Below, one piece after another: positions 29,473 to 37,139 of a DNA stretch of 64,000 nucleotides. Below the pieces are notes generated by a model. It was not told the DNA's origin, ran no database searches, and was given only the letters and a program-made list of their open reading frames with translations. Origin of the DNA: DATJPY01 sp035506135 (GTDB lineage Bacteria > Myxococcota_A > UBA9160 > PR03). Position 1 is the stretch's first letter, and each line of letters opens with the position of its first letter. The translations under genes were made by a program, and so were the position numbers. The DNA lies in contig DATJPY010000043.1 of the NCBI GenBank assembly GCA_035506135.1, positions 4,369-68,368 of the forward strand, in the 5' to 3' direction.

Positions 29473-30474
29473 ATGAGGTACCTGATCTTCCTGATCGCCG
29501 CGGCGCTGCTGCTCTCGGAGGCGGCGCTGCGGGTTTTCGACCCGCTCGGCGCGTCGTACCTCTTCGAGATGCATCGCTACACGAGGATGGTGCAGAGCGA
29601 TCCGCGCTTCGCCTACATCCAGCGCCCCCACCTGCACGAGACCTTCCAGGGTGTCGAGGTCACGACCAACGGCGAAGGGCTGCGCGGCCCCGAGTTCGCG
29701 CTGAGCAAGCCGCCCGGCACCTTCCGGGTCCTGATGCTCGGCGACTCGGTGGTGTTCGGCTGGGGCGTCGAGTATCCGCAGACGTTCGCGTCGCTGCTCC
29801 AGGCGTCCTGGGGCCGACAGGGCGTCGACGCCGAGGTGATCTCGGCGGCGGCCTGCTCCTGGAACACACGCACCGAGTACGAGTTCCTGAAGGCGAAGGC
29901 GCTCGCGTATCAGCCGGACCTGGTCGTGCTGGTGATCGTCGACAACGATACCGAGGTGAAGCGAGAGGGATACACGGAGATCGCGCGAGAGAAGCCCGAG
30001 AAGGACCGGCTGCGCGAGCTCTGGGAGGACCTGCAGCGCAACCTGTTCCGGCACAGCCGCCTCGCAGCGAACGTCCGACTGGTCCTCGAGAGGCACCGCG
30101 GGGACCCGGGCAGGCCCTCCGAGATCGAGCGCTCGCCCGGCTGGCAGGACGCCCGGCTGGCGCTCGACGGCATCGTCGCGCTGTGTCGCGAGCACGGCAT
30201 CGACCTGGTCGCGTACCTCTTCCACTCCGACCAGAACCCCTCGAGGGTGGGATCCCTGCCCCTCTACGAGGCGCACCTGCGCGACCTCGGCGTGCCCACG
30301 TTCTCGATGCCCGACGCGCTGTTCTCGGCCAACGGCGCCTTCCGCAACTCGCCCACCGACCCGCACCCGAACGCGCGCGGGCACGCTTTGATCGCCGCGA
30401 TCATGGAGAGGGATCTCGAGCCGCGGATCGCGCGACGGCGCCGGCGCATGCAGGACGCCGTCGCCGCGCCGTGA
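29473..30474 (+). CDS. SGNH/GDSL-type hydrolase, membrane-anchored or exported
   Basis: The 333 residues begin with a hydrophobic N-terminus (YLIFLIAAALLLSEAAL), which may be an uncleaved signal anchor. The SGNH fold follows, with VLMLGDSVVFGWGVE (nucleophile Ser92 in GDS), an Asn-containing block near VIVDND and the C-terminal DPHPNARGH (Asp296, His298). Such proteins commonly remove or transfer acetyl groups on surface polysaccharides. The 40-residue part before GDS resembles that of SGNH proteins found in exopolysaccharide clusters. Together with the divergent LTA-synthase-like gene and the glycosyltransferases from 37 kb on, a role in surface glycan decoration is a reasonable inference. 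Confidence 0.85.
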   Translation: MRYLIFLIAAALLLSEAALRVFDPLGASYLFEMHRYTRMVQSDPRFAYIQRPHLHETFQGVEVTTNGEGLRGPEFALSKPPGTFRVLMLGDSVVFGWGVEYPQTFASLLQASWGRQGVDAEVISAAACSWNTRTEYEFLKAKALAYQPDLVVLVIVDNDTEVKREGYTEIAREKPEKDRLRELWEDLQRNLFRHSRLAANVRLVLERHRGDPGRPSEIERSPGWQDARLALDGIVALCREHGIDLVAYLFHSDQNPSRVGSLPLYEAHLRDLGVPTFSMPDALFSANGAFRNSPTDPHPNARGHALIAAIMERDLEPRIARRRRRMQDAVAAP

Positions 30475-30482
30475 AGGCCCGC

Positions 30483-31853
30483 TCAGATCCGCACCTCCTT
30501 CCACGCGCCGTTGCGGAAGCGCCAGCCGAGCGCGACGGCCAGTGCGAGGATGAAGAGGAACTCGGCGTACCACGCGCCCACCACACCGCGTCCCAGCACG
30601 ATCGCGAACAGGTAGGCGAACGGCAGCCGCACCACCCACGCGAGCCCCGTCTGCACCAGGAACGGCCAGCGCGTGTCGCCGGCGCCGCGGAGCGCGCCGC
30701 CCGTCACGATCTGCAGCGCATCGAAGAGCTGGAACGCGGCCCCGAGCGCCAGGAGCGGGCGACCGAGGCGCAGCACCTCCGGGTCGTCGATATACATGCC
30801 GAGGAGCGCCTCCGGCGCCAGCACGAAGACCGCCGCCACGACGACGGCGAGCGCGATCGCGAGCCCGACCGCCGACCTCACGCTGCGCACGGCCGCCGCG
30901 AGGTCGCCGGCTCCCTTGTAGCGGCCCACCAGGGTCGTCGCGGCCAGGCCGATCCCGATCGCCTGCATGAACGAGATCGAGAGCAGCGAAATCATCGCCT
31001 GGTTCGCCGCCATGGAGGCGTTGCCCATGCGCGCCACCAGCGTGGTGAAGATGGCGAAGGCGCTCATGTCGAGGATCCACTGGCCGCCGATCGGCGCGCC
31101 CGTGCGGAGGAATCGGCGGATTTCGGGCGCGCTCGGCCGCACCGGCTGCGTCGCGTAGCGCTGCGCGACCGACGGCCGCAAGAGCCCAACCGCGAGCACG
31201 AGCACTCCGATCCACTCGGCGGTCGACGTCGCCAGGCCGGCCCCGGCCACGCCCCAGGCGGGGAGCCCGAGGTGGCCGAAGACGAGCGCCCACGCCAGCA
31301 ACGCGTTCGCCGCGTTGGCGACGAGGGTCGCGATCAGCGGCGTTCGCGTGTCGCCGAGACCGCGAAAGAACGACGCCAGCACCATCCACACGCCGAGCCC
31401 TGCGACGCCGAGGGGTCGCATCCGCGCGTAGGAGAGCGCGTACGAGCGCAGCTCGTCGGTCGTCCCCATCACCCGCCACAGCGGATCGGCGAGCGCGACG
31501 AACCCGAGCGTCGCGAGCGCGAGCGCCGGCACGACGGCGTAGAGGCCCTGCCAGGCCCACGGGCCGCAGGCCGCCTCGTCGCCGGCGCCGTGCGCCTGCG
31601 AGACGAACGTCTGGACGCCGGTGGCCGTCCCGCTGAAGAAGCTCATCACCGTCCAGAGCCAGATGCCAGCGAAGCCGAGCGCTCCGAGCGGGGCGGCGCC
31701 CAGATGGCCGACGAAGATCGAGTCGACCACGTTCATCACCGTCTGGGACATCTGGGTGAGCACGATCGGGTACGCGAGCCACGCGACCTCGCGCACGCCC
31801 CCGGAGCGGGCAGGCGCGTGCGAGGCGGCGCTGGCTGCGATCGGAGTGGCCAT
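30483..31853 (-). CDS. MATE-family efflux transporter
   Basis: The 456 residues form about twelve membrane helices in two MATE halves. Typical segments are YPIVLTQMSQTVMNVVDSIF near the N-terminus, FFRGLGDTRTPLIATL, GAPIGGQWILDMSAFAI and GGALRGAGDTRWPF, the last a repeat of the GLGDTRTP loop of the first half. MATE proteins export cationic drugs or metabolites using a sodium or proton gradient; the substrate is unknown. Its stop codon lies nine bases from the convergent SGNH gene. A strong inverted repeat sits just before the start and GGAG is six bases upstream of the ATG. Confidence 0.93.
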   Translation of the reverse strand: MATPIAASAASHAPARSGGVREVAWLAYPIVLTQMSQTVMNVVDSIFVGHLGAAPLGALGFAGIWLWTVMSFFSGTATGVQTFVSQAHGAGDEAACGPWAWQGLYAVVPALALATLGFVALADPLWRVMGTTDELRSYALSYARMRPLGVAGLGVWMVLASFFRGLGDTRTPLIATLVANAANALLAWALVFGHLGLPAWGVAGAGLATSTAEWIGVLVLAVGLLRPSVAQRYATQPVRPSAPEIRRFLRTGAPIGGQWILDMSAFAIFTTLVARMGNASMAANQAMISLLSISFMQAIGIGLAATTLVGRYKGAGDLAAAVRSVRSAVGLAIALAVVVAAVFVLAPEALLGMYIDDPEVLRLGRPLLALGAAFQLFDALQIVTGGALRGAGDTRWPFLVQTGLAWVVRLPFAYLFAIVLGRGVVGAWYAEFLFILALAVALGWRFRNGAWKEVRI

Positions 31854-31869
31854 GGGAAGCTCCAGAACG

Positions 31870-31907
31870 CCGGAGGCCGCGGGCGCTTTCGCATCCGCGG
31901 CCTCCGG
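31870..31907 (-). promoter_or_regulatory. perfect 13-bp inverted repeat in the MATE gene leader
   Basis: CCGGAGGCCGCGG pairs with CCGCGGCCTCCGG around a 12-base loop, ending 17 bases before the MATE start. No T-run follows, so a plain intrinsic terminator is unlikely; an operator or an RNA switch affecting translation are the main options. Confidence 0.55.
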
Positions 31908-31931
31908 GGTGGGCCCTCTGGCTCACTCACT

Positions 31932-32036
31932 TCATGGGCGGATGCGATGGAGGCGATCGACGCCGACCCGCTGCGGCGCGCTCCGGGGCGCGCCCCCGAG
32001 ATCGGCGGTCGCGTTGGCACTGGGGATGTTGTGCAT
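31932..32036 (-). CDS. possible 34-residue leader peptide ahead of the MATE gene
   Basis: A short frame starts at ATG 32036 (MHNIPSANATADLGG...) and stops 24 bases before the inverted repeat. GAGAGG lies about eight bases upstream of the ATG. Its only support is position; composition is unremarkable and it could be chance. If translated it could couple ribosome progress to folding of the downstream hairpin. Confidence 0.25.
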   Translation of the reverse strand: MHNIPSANATADLGGAPRSAPQRVGVDRLHRIRP

Positions 32037-32141
32037 GCTGCAGGCCTCTCGCAGGACGCCTGGATACCACAGCTTCCCGCGCCGGGGCAAGGGCGATCCG
32101 ACCCCCCTCGGTGATATCGTCCGGGACGAGCGGAGGCTCCG

Positions 32142-33023
32142 ATGATCCCCACCCTGCCCTTCGGCCGCACCGGCCACGCGAGCACGCGGCTCGTCTTCGG
32201 CGCAGCCGCCCTCGCCATGGTGAGCCAGTCCGAGGCCGACCGCGGCCTCGACGAGATCCTCGCCGCCGGCGTGAACCACATCGATACGGCGGCCTCGTAC
32301 GGCGACTCGGAGCTGCGCATCGGACCCTGGATGGCGCGCCACCGGCGCGACTTCTTCCTCGCCACCAAGACGGGAGAGCGCAGCTACCGCGGCGCGCGCG
32401 ATCAGATCCGGCGATCGCTCGATCGGCTGCGCGTCGACTCGGTCGACCTGCTCCAGCTCCACAACCTGGTGAAGCCCGAGGAGTGGGAGCAGGCGATGGG
32501 ACCCGACGGCGCGCTGCGCGCCGCCGTCGAGGCGCGCGAAGAGGGGCTCGTGCGCTTCCTCGGCGTCACGGGACACGGGACGCGCGTTGCCACCATGCAT
32601 CTGCGGAGCCTCGAGCGCTTCCCGTTCGACTCGGTGCTCCTCCCGTACAACCCCTCGATGATGCAGGACGCCGAGTACGCGCGGGACTTCGAGCGCCTGC
32701 TCGGCGCCTGCCGCGCGCGCGACGTCGCGGTGCAGACGATCAAGTCGGTGGCTCGCCGGCGCTGGCCCGAGGGCGCGACCCCGACCCACACGACCTGGTA
32801 CGAGCCGCTGACGGATCCTGCGGCGATCGAGCGCGCCGTGCACTGGGCGCTCGCGCGCTCCGGCGTCTTCGTCAACAGCGCGAGCGACCTTCGCCTGCTC
32901 GGCCCCATGCTGCGCGCGGCCGCCTCGTTCCGCGCCGCGCCGGACGCGGCGGAGCTCGGCCGCGCGGGCGCATCGCTCGACACCGAGCCGCTCTTCATCC
33001 GCGGCTACTCCGCGACCGCTTGA
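32142..33023 (+). CDS. aldo/keto reductase
   Basis: The 293 residues form an NADPH-type aldo/keto reductase barrel. The start LPFGRTGHASTRLVFGAA is followed by HIDTAASYGDSELRIG (Asp and catalytic Tyr), FLATKTGERSYRGA (catalytic Lys), LLQLHNLVKPEEWEQ (His) and HWALARSGVFVNSAS near the C-terminus. This resembles the bacterial AKR subgroup annotated as general oxidoreductases; substrate unknown. ATG 32142 follows GGAGG by about five bases. It is divergent from the MATE gene and separated from the next gene by a sigma-54-like promoter region. Confidence 0.93.
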   Translation: MIPTLPFGRTGHASTRLVFGAAALAMVSQSEADRGLDEILAAGVNHIDTAASYGDSELRIGPWMARHRRDFFLATKTGERSYRGARDQIRRSLDRLRVDSVDLLQLHNLVKPEEWEQAMGPDGALRAAVEAREEGLVRFLGVTGHGTRVATMHLRSLERFPFDSVLLPYNPSMMQDAEYARDFERLLGACRARDVAVQTIKSVARRRWPEGATPTHTTWYEPLTDPAAIERAVHWALARSGVFVNSASDLRLLGPMLRAAASFRAAPDAAELGRAGASLDTEPLFIRGYSATA

Positions 33024-33184
33024 CCGGCTCCGCGGCTCCGACCCATCTACCGACGGTGTGTGGGGTCGCGTGTCGGCTCGCTCGGCCGGCGGCGCATGCC
33101 CCACTTGCGGAATTCGAGAGCCGCCTCCGACACTTGAGCCGGTAGCGCACTCGTCTGTCGACACGGCACGAGGCAGCCGGTCGA

Positions 33185-33201
33185 ACGGCTCGAATCTTGC
33201 G
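33185..33201 (+). promoter_or_regulatory. candidate sigma-54 promoter for the PEP-CTERM/pseudo-subtilase/PLC operon
   Basis: GG at 33187-33188 and GC at 33199-33200 are exactly ten bases apart, within ACGGCTCGAATCTTGCG. Against the -24/-12 consensus YTGGCACG-N4-TTGC the GG, C, CG and TTGC positions match and the two leading bases and one A do not. The predicted transcript start is near 33212, about 55 bases before the chosen start codon. Confidence 0.4.
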
Positions 33202-33266
33202 CTCGCCACCAACCGGAGGAACTCGCCACTAACCCGGCAGTGGAGATCGGGAGGGTCGCTTCGGGC

Positions 33267-33923
33267 GTGGAGTACAAGAAGACGTCGGCTACCTGGCTTC
33301 CGATCATCTTCTCGAGCCTCGCTCTCCTGGCTGGCGGGGCTCAGGGAGCCCTCATCTTCGACTCCGGGGTCGTGGGGTTCGCCGCCAGTGGAACGCAGTT
33401 CGGCCGGGTATCGCGCGACGGTGTTGCAAGCGACTGGAGCGGCCCGAAGGCCTTCCCGGGCGTCATCGGCGCGCCCACGGCGAGAGGCTACGAACTATTC
33501 GCCGTGGACGTCGGGCCCTATCCATTCATCCAGATCACCCTCGACGACCCGGCAGTGGCCTTGTTCGGCGCTGCGTATCTCGATGCATACACCCCGGTGA
33601 ACAGCGCGCCCAACTATGGGCTGGATCTGGGCTACCTCGGCGACGCCGGAACGAGTGAGCCCTTTGGCAACCCGAGCTTCTTCCAGGTCGCCGTGTCGCC
33701 GAACTCCCAGCTCCTGATCGCCATCACCGAACTCAATCCGGGCGGCGGATCGGGCCAGCCCCTCCATCTGCTGGTCGAAGGCTTCTTCGATACGGCGTAC
33801 AACGACACTCCCGAGCCCGCTACGGGACTCATGGTTCTCTCCGGACTGACAGGCTTCGCCCGCGCTGCGAGGCGTCGCTCCGCTCCGCCAAGCGACTCGG
33901 CAAACGCTTCTTCGACGAGATGA
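33267..33923 (+). CDS. PEP-CTERM sorting-signal protein, function unknown
   Basis: This 218-residue exported protein has a signal peptide (about residues 10-27, WLPIIFSSLALLAGGAQG), a beta-rich body and the C-terminal sorting signal: PEP at 182-184, a hydrophobic stretch (ATGLMVLSGLTGFARA) and ARRR. In exosortase systems this tail is cleaved and the protein passes to the surface or matrix. Unusually, 14 more residues (SAPPSDSANASSTR) follow the Arg cluster; PEP-CTERM proteins normally end within a few residues of it. Start GTG 33267 gives the best signal peptide; GTG 33240 is an alternative. The stop is 10 bases before the next gene. Local base composition is visibly less GC-rich than neighbouring genes. 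Confidence 0.8.
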   Translation: MEYKKTSATWLPIIFSSLALLAGGAQGALIFDSGVVGFAASGTQFGRVSRDGVASDWSGPKAFPGVIGAPTARGYELFAVDVGPYPFIQITLDDPAVALFGAAYLDAYTPVNSAPNYGLDLGYLGDAGTSEPFGNPSFFQVAVSPNSQLLIAITELNPGGGSGQPLHLLVEGFFDTAYNDTPEPATGLMVLSGLTGFARAARRRSAPPSDSANASSTR

Positions 33924-33933
33924 GGATCGTTCT

Positions 33934-35742
33934 GTGACGAACTCGCGGGCTCGCTCCAGTCTTGGCGTCACCGGGATCCTGCTCACCCTCCTCCCTCTTT
34001 CCGCCTGCGTGCCGGACGACATCAGCCCCGAGGCGTTGCAGCAGATGCGCGAGCTCCTCGCGGAGAAGGACGCGCGCACGCCGGCCCAGCGACGGCTGGG
34101 ATCGTCGCTGCTCTACGCCATGAAGGCGCTCGACGGACAGCCAACCCTCCCCGATGCGGCGAACGGCGTCGACACGACGGGGGATGGCGCTCTCGTCGAT
34201 CTTCGCGTGACATCGACACCCGCGGTGCTGACCGCGATCGCGCAGGCAGGGGGCATGGTCCTCTACGCCGCTCCCGGAAGCCAGACGATTCGAGCACGCG
34301 TTCCGCTCGCGCAGATCGAGGCCCTGGCCGAAGCGCCGACGGTTCTATCCATCGAGCGGGCATCCCAGGCCCGTGTCGGCGGTCAGGCCTTCACCTCGGC
34401 TTCCCAGCCGATCCAAGGCTCGCTGACGACCCAGGGCCTCATCTCCCACGCAGCCAACGCCGTTCAATCCTCCGGGATCGATGGCTCGGGCGTACGAGTC
34501 GGCGTGCTCTCCGATTCCGCCGAGGCCACGTCCTTCCTCATCTCGACCGGAGACCTCCCCGCGGACACCACGATCGTGCAGGACATCCTCGGTGGGCCGG
34601 GGTCGAGCGAAGGCTCCGCCATGATGGAGATCGTTCACGACCTGGCGCCCGGAGCCCAGTTGTTCTTCGCGTCTGCGTTCAACGGACCGGACAGCTTTGC
34701 CGACAACATCCGTACGCTGCGGAACACCTACGGTTGCGACGTGATCGTGGACGACACCGAGTACACAGCGGCGGATCCTCCGTTTCAGGATGGAGTGATC
34801 GCGCAAGCGGTCAACGACGTGACCGCATCAGGTGCGCTCTACCTCTCGGCAATCGGCAATGAAGGGAACGCGACATCAGGTACGTCGAGCGTCTGGGAAG
34901 GTGACTTCGTCAGCGCAGGAACGAGCGCGCTGCTCCCGGGCTACACGCTGCACAGCTTCGGCGCGCAGAGCTTCAACAGGCTGCTCGCCACGGCGGGAGC
35001 GGTCGAACTCTTCTGGTCGGATCCCCTCGGCGCGTCCAGCAACGACTACGACCTCTTCGTTCTCAACGCGGCCGGTACGGCCGTGCTGGCCGCATCCACC
35101 AACATCCAGTCCGGATCGCAGGACCCGTTCGAGGAGATCTTCTCGTCGGCGGCGGTCCTTCCAGCGAACGCGCGCATCGTGATCGCCGCGAAGACCGGCG
35201 CCGCTCCGCGCGCCCTTCACCTGGAGAACTTCTTTGGCGAGAGACTGCAGATCGCCACGCCGGGTCGCACGCGCGGCCACGCGGCGGCCTCGAGCGCCGT
35301 GAGCGTGGCTGCGGTCAATTGGAACAGCGCGCGCACCGGCACGCGCCCCTTCGTGGGCGGGCCCGCGAACCCGACGGAGATCTTCAGCTCCGACGGACCG
35401 CGTCGCATCTTCTTCGACGCCGCCGGGACGGCGATCACGCCCGGCGATCTCTTGTTCGGCACGAACGGCGGCGCGCTTCTCGTGAAGCCCGACCTCGCAG
35501 CCGCCGACGGCGTGACCACGCGCACCCCGGGCTTCAGCCCCTACTTCCATACGGGGGCGGCGGCCGCTCACGCAGCGGGCATCGCAGCGCTCATCAAGTC
35601 CGCGAAGCCGTCCCTCACCCCGCAGCAGATTCGCGACGCGATGACGTCCACCGCTCTGGACATCCGGGACGCGGGAATCGATCGCGATTCGGGGTACGGA
35701 ATTCCCATGGCACCGCCCGCTGTCGATGCCGCTCTGCGATAG
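33934..35742 (+). CDS. subtilase-fold lipoprotein with catalytic residues lost (pseudo-protease)
   Basis: The 602 residues start with a lipoprotein signal (lipobox LSAC, Cys25). The body has the S8 subtilase order: GVRVGVLSDS with Asp194; then, where HGTHVAG normally lies, GSSEGSAMMEIVHDLAPGA with no catalytic His; then AIGNEGN with the oxyanion Asn309; and finally TGAAAAHAAGIAAL where the GTSMAAPHVAG nucleophile motif should be, with Gly541 in place of Ser. The fold is therefore kept but hydrolysis by the usual triad is not possible. It may bind peptides or act as a surface adhesin. E226 could suggest an altered mechanism, but with no Ser it probably is inactive. It is co-directional with the PEP-CTERM gene (10-base gap) and overlaps the PLC-like gene by 17 bases. 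Confidence 0.8.
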   Translation: MTNSRARSSLGVTGILLTLLPLSACVPDDISPEALQQMRELLAEKDARTPAQRRLGSSLLYAMKALDGQPTLPDAANGVDTTGDGALVDLRVTSTPAVLTAIAQAGGMVLYAAPGSQTIRARVPLAQIEALAEAPTVLSIERASQARVGGQAFTSASQPIQGSLTTQGLISHAANAVQSSGIDGSGVRVGVLSDSAEATSFLISTGDLPADTTIVQDILGGPGSSEGSAMMEIVHDLAPGAQLFFASAFNGPDSFADNIRTLRNTYGCDVIVDDTEYTAADPPFQDGVIAQAVNDVTASGALYLSAIGNEGNATSGTSSVWEGDFVSAGTSALLPGYTLHSFGAQSFNRLLATAGAVELFWSDPLGASSNDYDLFVLNAAGTAVLAASTNIQSGSQDPFEEIFSSAAVLPANARIVIAAKTGAAPRALHLENFFGERLQIATPGRTRGHAAASSAVSVAAVNWNSARTGTRPFVGGPANPTEIFSSDGPRRIFFDAAGTAITPGDLLFGTNGGALLVKPDLAAADGVTTRTPGFSPYFHTGAAAAHAAGIAALIKSAKPSLTPQQIRDAMTSTALDIRDAGIDRDSGYGIPMAPPAVDAALR

Positions 35743-36964
35743 AGACAGGGGGGCGGAGCCGCTGGCTCTCGCGCTCCGCTCGCTCGCCAGGGCGCCGATC
35801 GCCCTCGCGGTCGCCGGCCTCCTGGCCGCCGCGCTGGTCGCCGCGTGCCGGGGAATCCCGACCTTTCTGATCGATCCCGACCTCGACGGCGACGGCGTCG
35901 TGTCTCAGGCCGACGTGGATCTCGCGGTCTCGTGCCTCGGCCAGGAATTTCCGCTCCCCACCATCACCTACGACTACGGCGGCTGCCCGCTGCGACCGCC
36001 GGCCGACACGACCGGCTGCGCCGCCGCCGACGTCGACCGCGACGGCGTCGTGACGCAGCAGGACGTCGACGCCGTGGCCGCCCATCTCGGCGAGCGGGTG
36101 TGCAACGGCGCGACTGAGCTCTGCGATCGCCGCTTCGACGAGGTCGCCTACGCGACGACGCACAACGCGATGTCGGCGCGCTTCGATCCCTACGACTACT
36201 CGATCGTCGTGAGCAATCAGTGCTCCGGCGTGCCGACGCAGCTCCAGGATGGCATCCGGGCGCTGATGCTCGACTTCCACCTCTACGCTCCCCCCGGAAC
36301 CGACACCCCGGATCTCTATCTCTGTCACGAGGACTGCGACTTCGGCGCGCAGCTCCTGGTCGACGGGCTCGGCGAGATCCGCGACTTCCTCGCCGCGCAT
36401 CCAGCGGAGGTGATCTCGCTCATCATCGAGACCGACGCCGATACCGGCGACATGGAGGACGCCATCCGCGACGCGTTCGACGCGAGCGGGCTCACTCCCT
36501 ACACCTACGTGCAGACGCCGGGCGCTCCGTGGGCGACGCTCGGAGACATGATCGCGTCGAACCAACGCCTGGTCGTGCTCACCGACGACTCGACTCCGCA
36601 TGCCCGCTGCGACGCCGACGGCAGGCCGTGTCCCTGGTACCAGTATCTCTGGGCGAGCCTCGCCTTCGAGACTCCCTACACGTTCCTGCGAGCGTCGGAC
36701 TTCACGTGCCACAACAACCGCGGCCAGCCCGGCAACGATCTCTTCATCCTGAATCAATTCATCACGAGGAACACCGGCGCCCCGAGCTACGCGCGGGTGG
36801 CGAACGGCGACTTCCTGCTCGACTCGCGCGCGCGCGACTGCTGGGCCTACCAGGGCCGCATCCCGAACTTCGTGACGGTCGACTTCTACGAGATCGGAGG
36901 CGTCCTGCGCAGCGTGAACCTGCTGAACTATCTCTGGGGCCAGACGGGAGGCATCGCCCCCTAG
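35726..36964 (+). CDS. lipoprotein with dockerin-like Ca-binding repeats and a PI-PLC X-like domain
   Basis: This 412-residue protein has a signal ending in lipobox VAAC (Cys41). Two dockerin/EF-hand-like loops follow, PDLDGDGVVSQADVDLAV (about 51-68) and ADVDRDGVVTQQDVDAVA (about 101-118), and then a phosphatidylinositol-specific phospholipase C X-type barrel. The barrel shows ATTHNAMSARF (His146), GIRALMLDFHLY (Asp183) and LYLCHEDCDF (His201), the two His residues matching the general base and acid of the family. Bacterial members cleave PI or GPI-like phosphodiesters; Ca-independent catalysis is usual, so the Ca loops probably have a structural or docking role. It overlaps the pseudo-subtilase gene and ends shortly before tRNA-Phe. 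Confidence 0.8.
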   Translation: MPLCDRDRGAEPLALALRSLARAPIALAVAGLLAAALVAACRGIPTFLIDPDLDGDGVVSQADVDLAVSCLGQEFPLPTITYDYGGCPLRPPADTTGCAAADVDRDGVVTQQDVDAVAAHLGERVCNGATELCDRRFDEVAYATTHNAMSARFDPYDYSIVVSNQCSGVPTQLQDGIRALMLDFHLYAPPGTDTPDLYLCHEDCDFGAQLLVDGLGEIRDFLAAHPAEVISLIIETDADTGDMEDAIRDAFDASGLTPYTYVQTPGAPWATLGDMIASNQRLVVLTDDSTPHARCDADGRPCPWYQYLWASLAFETPYTFLRASDFTCHNNRGQPGNDLFILNQFITRNTGAPSYARVANGDFLLDSRARDCWAYQGRIPNFVTVDFYEIGGVLRSVNLLNYLWGQTGGIAP

Positions 36965-37047
36965 GAGGAGCCGCGGCGACTCCGGGACCGCATGCCAGCC
37001 GCGCGCTGGACGTTCGGCCGGGGGCTCCGTTAGAGTCACCCCTCCGT

Positions 37048-37123
37048 GGCCCGGTAGCTCAGTTGGTAGAGCACCGCACTGAAAATGCGGGTGTCGCCAG
37101 TTCGATTCTGGCCTGGGCCACCA
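37048..37123 (+). tRNA. tRNA-Phe (anticodon GAA)
   Basis: A 76-base cloverleaf with acceptor arms GGCCCGG / CTGGGCC, D-arm AGCTCAGTTGGTAGAGC, anticodon arm CCGCA-CTGAAAA-TGCGG with GAA at the anticodon, T-arm GCCAG-TTCGATT-CTGGC, discriminator A and an encoded CCA. All stems pair, with one G-T wobble in the acceptor. It is a common integration target, but no integrase or repeated attachment core is seen nearby. Confidence 0.98.
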
Positions 37124-37139
37124 TCTTCCCCCAAGATCT

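Noticed and set aside
33130..33215. tRNA-like sequence ending TCGAATC...GCTCGCCACCA with a CTCGT/ACGAG stem
   Set aside because: The acceptor 3' strand has no matching 5' strand, the anticodon-like loop would be 13 bases and the T-stem does not pair. The TCGAATC...TTGC part is better read as a sigma-54-like element.
36965..37139. Integrated element at tRNA-Phe
   Set aside because: No integrase, excisionase or duplicated tRNA 3' end is visible on either side; flanking genes continue the local surface and glycan theme.
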